A DNA stretch of 7,021 bases from Acidobacteriota bacterium (lineage in GTDB: Bacteria; Acidobacteriota; Thermoanaerobaculia; Multivoradales; JAHZIX01). A program made the translations under genes and the position numbers. Under the pieces are notes generated by a model that was not told the origin of the DNA, did no database searches, and worked only from the letters and a program-made list of their open reading frames with translations. Positions 6,701 through 7,021 of the stretch are shown piece after piece (within the stretch, counting starts at the first letter, position 1; each line of letters starts with the position of its first letter). The stretch is from NCBI GenBank assembly GCA_020439725.1, contig JAGQSE010000214.1:1-7021 (forward strand). The letters are read 5' to 3'.

Positions 6701-7010
6701 GATGACCGTGGTCACCGTGCTCGTGTCGCTGGTCCCGATCCTGTGGGCTACGGGAACCGGTGCGGACGTCATGAAGCGCATCGCCGCGCCGATGGTCGGC
6801 GGCATCTTGACCTCGTTCCTCGCCGAGCTCCTGGTCTTCCCCGCGATCTACTTCGCGTGGCGCAGCCGCAAGCTCGAGCCGTCCGCCTTGTTCGCTGGTT
6901 CCGACCCCGTCGAGCCTCCTCCCGAGGCTTCGGTAGAGACTCTCGTTCCCGCTGAACCCCATTCCGGCTCAGATCCCGAGCCGGTCGCTTCGAAGGAGGT
7001 TTCGTCATGA
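3783..7010 (+). CDS. cusA: CusA/CzcA-family heavy-metal RND transporter, Cu(I)/Ag(I) type
   Basis: This is the inner-membrane proton-driven engine of the pump, 1,075 residues. ATG 3783 follows GGGAGGAG (3768-3775), three bases after the adaptor stop. The usual RND layout is visible: TM1 at about 13-33; a first periplasmic porter region including ARSRVLEYL and GPDATGVGW; TM2-TM6 at about 342-494, with LVDAAVIMVENAHKH after 400; TM7 near 526-543; a second porter region; and TM8-TM12 at about 862-1023. M563, M613 and M662 match E. coli CusA M573, M623 and M672 with identical 50- and 49-residue spacing, pointing to monovalent copper or silver rather than Zn/Co/Ni. The proton-relay residues D405, E939 and K984 correspond to D403, E929 and K972. 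Of the methionine relay pairs, M391/M1009 and M410/M501 are kept (M389/M997, M408/M491), M403/M486 is half kept (L401/M476) and M271/M755 is lost (I269/N745). These alignments use remembered E. coli CusA. A Pro/Glu/Ser-rich cytoplasmic tail (1031-1075) follows TM12. The stop overlaps the next start (ATGA). Confidence 0.97.
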   Translation: MLDRLIACSLKNQLLVTVAMLAAVVAGVWAVSTVRIDAIPDLSDVQVIVYTRYPGQAPQVVEDQVTYPITTKMLAVPHAKVVRGYSYFGYSLVYLLFDDGTDLYWARSRVLEYLSGLGAQLPDGVSPQLGPDATGVGWAFMYVLNSDRRSLDELRSLQDWYLKYGLSSVDGVSEVASVGGFVRQYQVEVDPVKLRAYGLGLEQVENAVRRSNMEVGGRLLEVAEKELMIRGRGYLRSPDDLGKAVLTTGPGGVPVLLREVARITVGPEIRRGVADWNGEGETVGGIVVVRAGADTRETLRRVRARLEELRQGMPEDVQVSVAYDRSGLIDRAVSTLGRTLFEELVVVSLVCLLFLFHFRSAFVAAVSIPLSILLAFLVMRFQGLGADIMSLGGIAISIGVLVDAAVIMVENAHKHYEEWRGKRSHFEIILRSAQEVGPTLFFTLLVITVSFLPIFTLEDQEGRLFKPLAFTKTYSMAMASILAVTVIPVLMVWFVRGKIHREERHPVSRLLRALYRPVLRFALRWRWPLLVAMTLLVVSTVIPLEHIGSEFMPPLWEGDILYMPTTFPGISITKAKEVLQQTDKILRTFPEVESVFGKAGRADTATDPAPLSMIETTVVLKDPSEWRPGMTHAKLVQEMDRAIRFPGLTNSWTMPIKTRIDMLSTGIKTPVGIKVAGPDFSVLQDLAEKVETVVKAMPGTASAYADRVMGGTYLDFEVDREAAARFGLEVADVLRVIETAIGGRNVTWTVEGLERYPVNVRYSRELRENLDQLRQVLVTAPGGAQVPLAQLARLELRDGPPGIKSENARPNAWVYVDLTTSDVGGWVEHARREVAKQVEMPPGYTLFWSGQYEYMERARHRLLLIVPLTLLLIFVILYLHTRSVVETLIVLSAVPFSLVGSVWFLDLLGYNWSVAVWVGMIALAGLAAETGMVMLLYLDIAYRRWRDAGAMRSYADLAAAVDHGAVQRIRPKMMTVVTVLVSLVPILWATGTGADVMKRIAAPMVGGILTSFLAELLVFPAIYFAWRSRKLEPSALFAGSDPVEPPPEASVETLVPAEPHSGSDPEPVASKEVSS
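6993..7000 (+). promoter_or_regulatory. Shine-Dalgarno of the gene following cusA
   Basis: AAGGAGGT is a full-consensus ribosome binding site inside the last codons of the RND gene, six bases before ATG 7007. Together with the ATGA overlap it shows that another translationally coupled gene follows. Confidence 0.8.
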
Positions 7011-7021
7011 GCTCGTTCCCC
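7007..7021 (+). CDS. start of a further operon gene, cut by the window edge
   Basis: ATG 7007-7009 overlaps the RND gene stop (TGA 7008-7010) in an ATGA arrangement and is preceded by AAGGAGGT. Only five codons (MSSFP) are inside the window, so the product cannot be identified. Coupling to the pump makes a role in metal resistance likely. Members seen in such operons include periplasmic metallochaperones, P-type ATPases, and small membrane or metal-binding proteins, but nothing here selects among them. Confidence 0.75.

Noticed and set aside
4193..6955. 920-codon open frame on the + strand, offset from cusA
   Set aside because: Arg/Gly/Ala-rich with no family signature, while the overlapping cusA frame carries all the RND motifs. 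Stops are rare here because of GC bias.
4548..6962. 804-codon open frame on the minus strand opposite cusA
   Set aside because: His/Asp/Arg-rich low-complexity translation with no recognisable motif; a shadow of the transporter gene.

Overview
The window is gene-dense, high-GC DNA from a diderm (Gram-negative-type) bacterium. Third codon positions are almost all G or C. A complete tripartite RND pump spanning two membranes implies an outer membrane. The lineage cannot be fixed from the sequence alone.

All genes lie on the + strand. Bases 1-152 hold the C-terminal 49 codons of a SugE/Gdx-type small multidrug resistance (SMR) exporter. After a 53-base gap with an AT-richer, promoter-like patch comes a small cysteine-rich secreted protein (206-613, GTG start, no Shine-Dalgarno). 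An 84-base spacer with two adjacent perfect GC-rich hairpins follows. Then come the three pump genes: a TolC/CusC-type outer-membrane channel (698-2149), a CusB-type periplasmic adaptor with three tandem metal-binding modules (2136-3779), and a CusA-type heavy-metal RND transporter (3783-7010). A further gene opens at 7007 in an ATGA overlap and runs off the window after five codons (MSSFP).

The pump genes are tightly coupled. The junctions are a 14-base overlap, a 3-base gap and a 4-base overlap. Each start is preceded by a near-consensus Shine-Dalgarno lying wholly or mostly inside the previous gene. The three substrate methionines of E. coli CusA (M573, M623, M672) have counterparts at M563, M613 and M662, so Cu(I)/Ag(I) is the likely substrate. 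The adaptor would capture periplasmic metal and pass it to the RND protein, which drives it out through the channel using the proton gradient.

The most unusual part is the leader of the pump operon. The small ORF encodes a secretion signal, six cysteines, a proline-rich C-terminus with PPP and GPPG, and then leucine codons whose bases 580-587 are perfectly complementary to the Shine-Dalgarno of the channel gene (687-694). The two hairpins lie inside the loop this pairing would close. The arrangement fits a translation-dependent, metal-responsive switch of the kind described for CruR and CutF upstream ORFs in copper genes, but the protein does not look like a clear DUF2946 member. This model is inference from the sequence.
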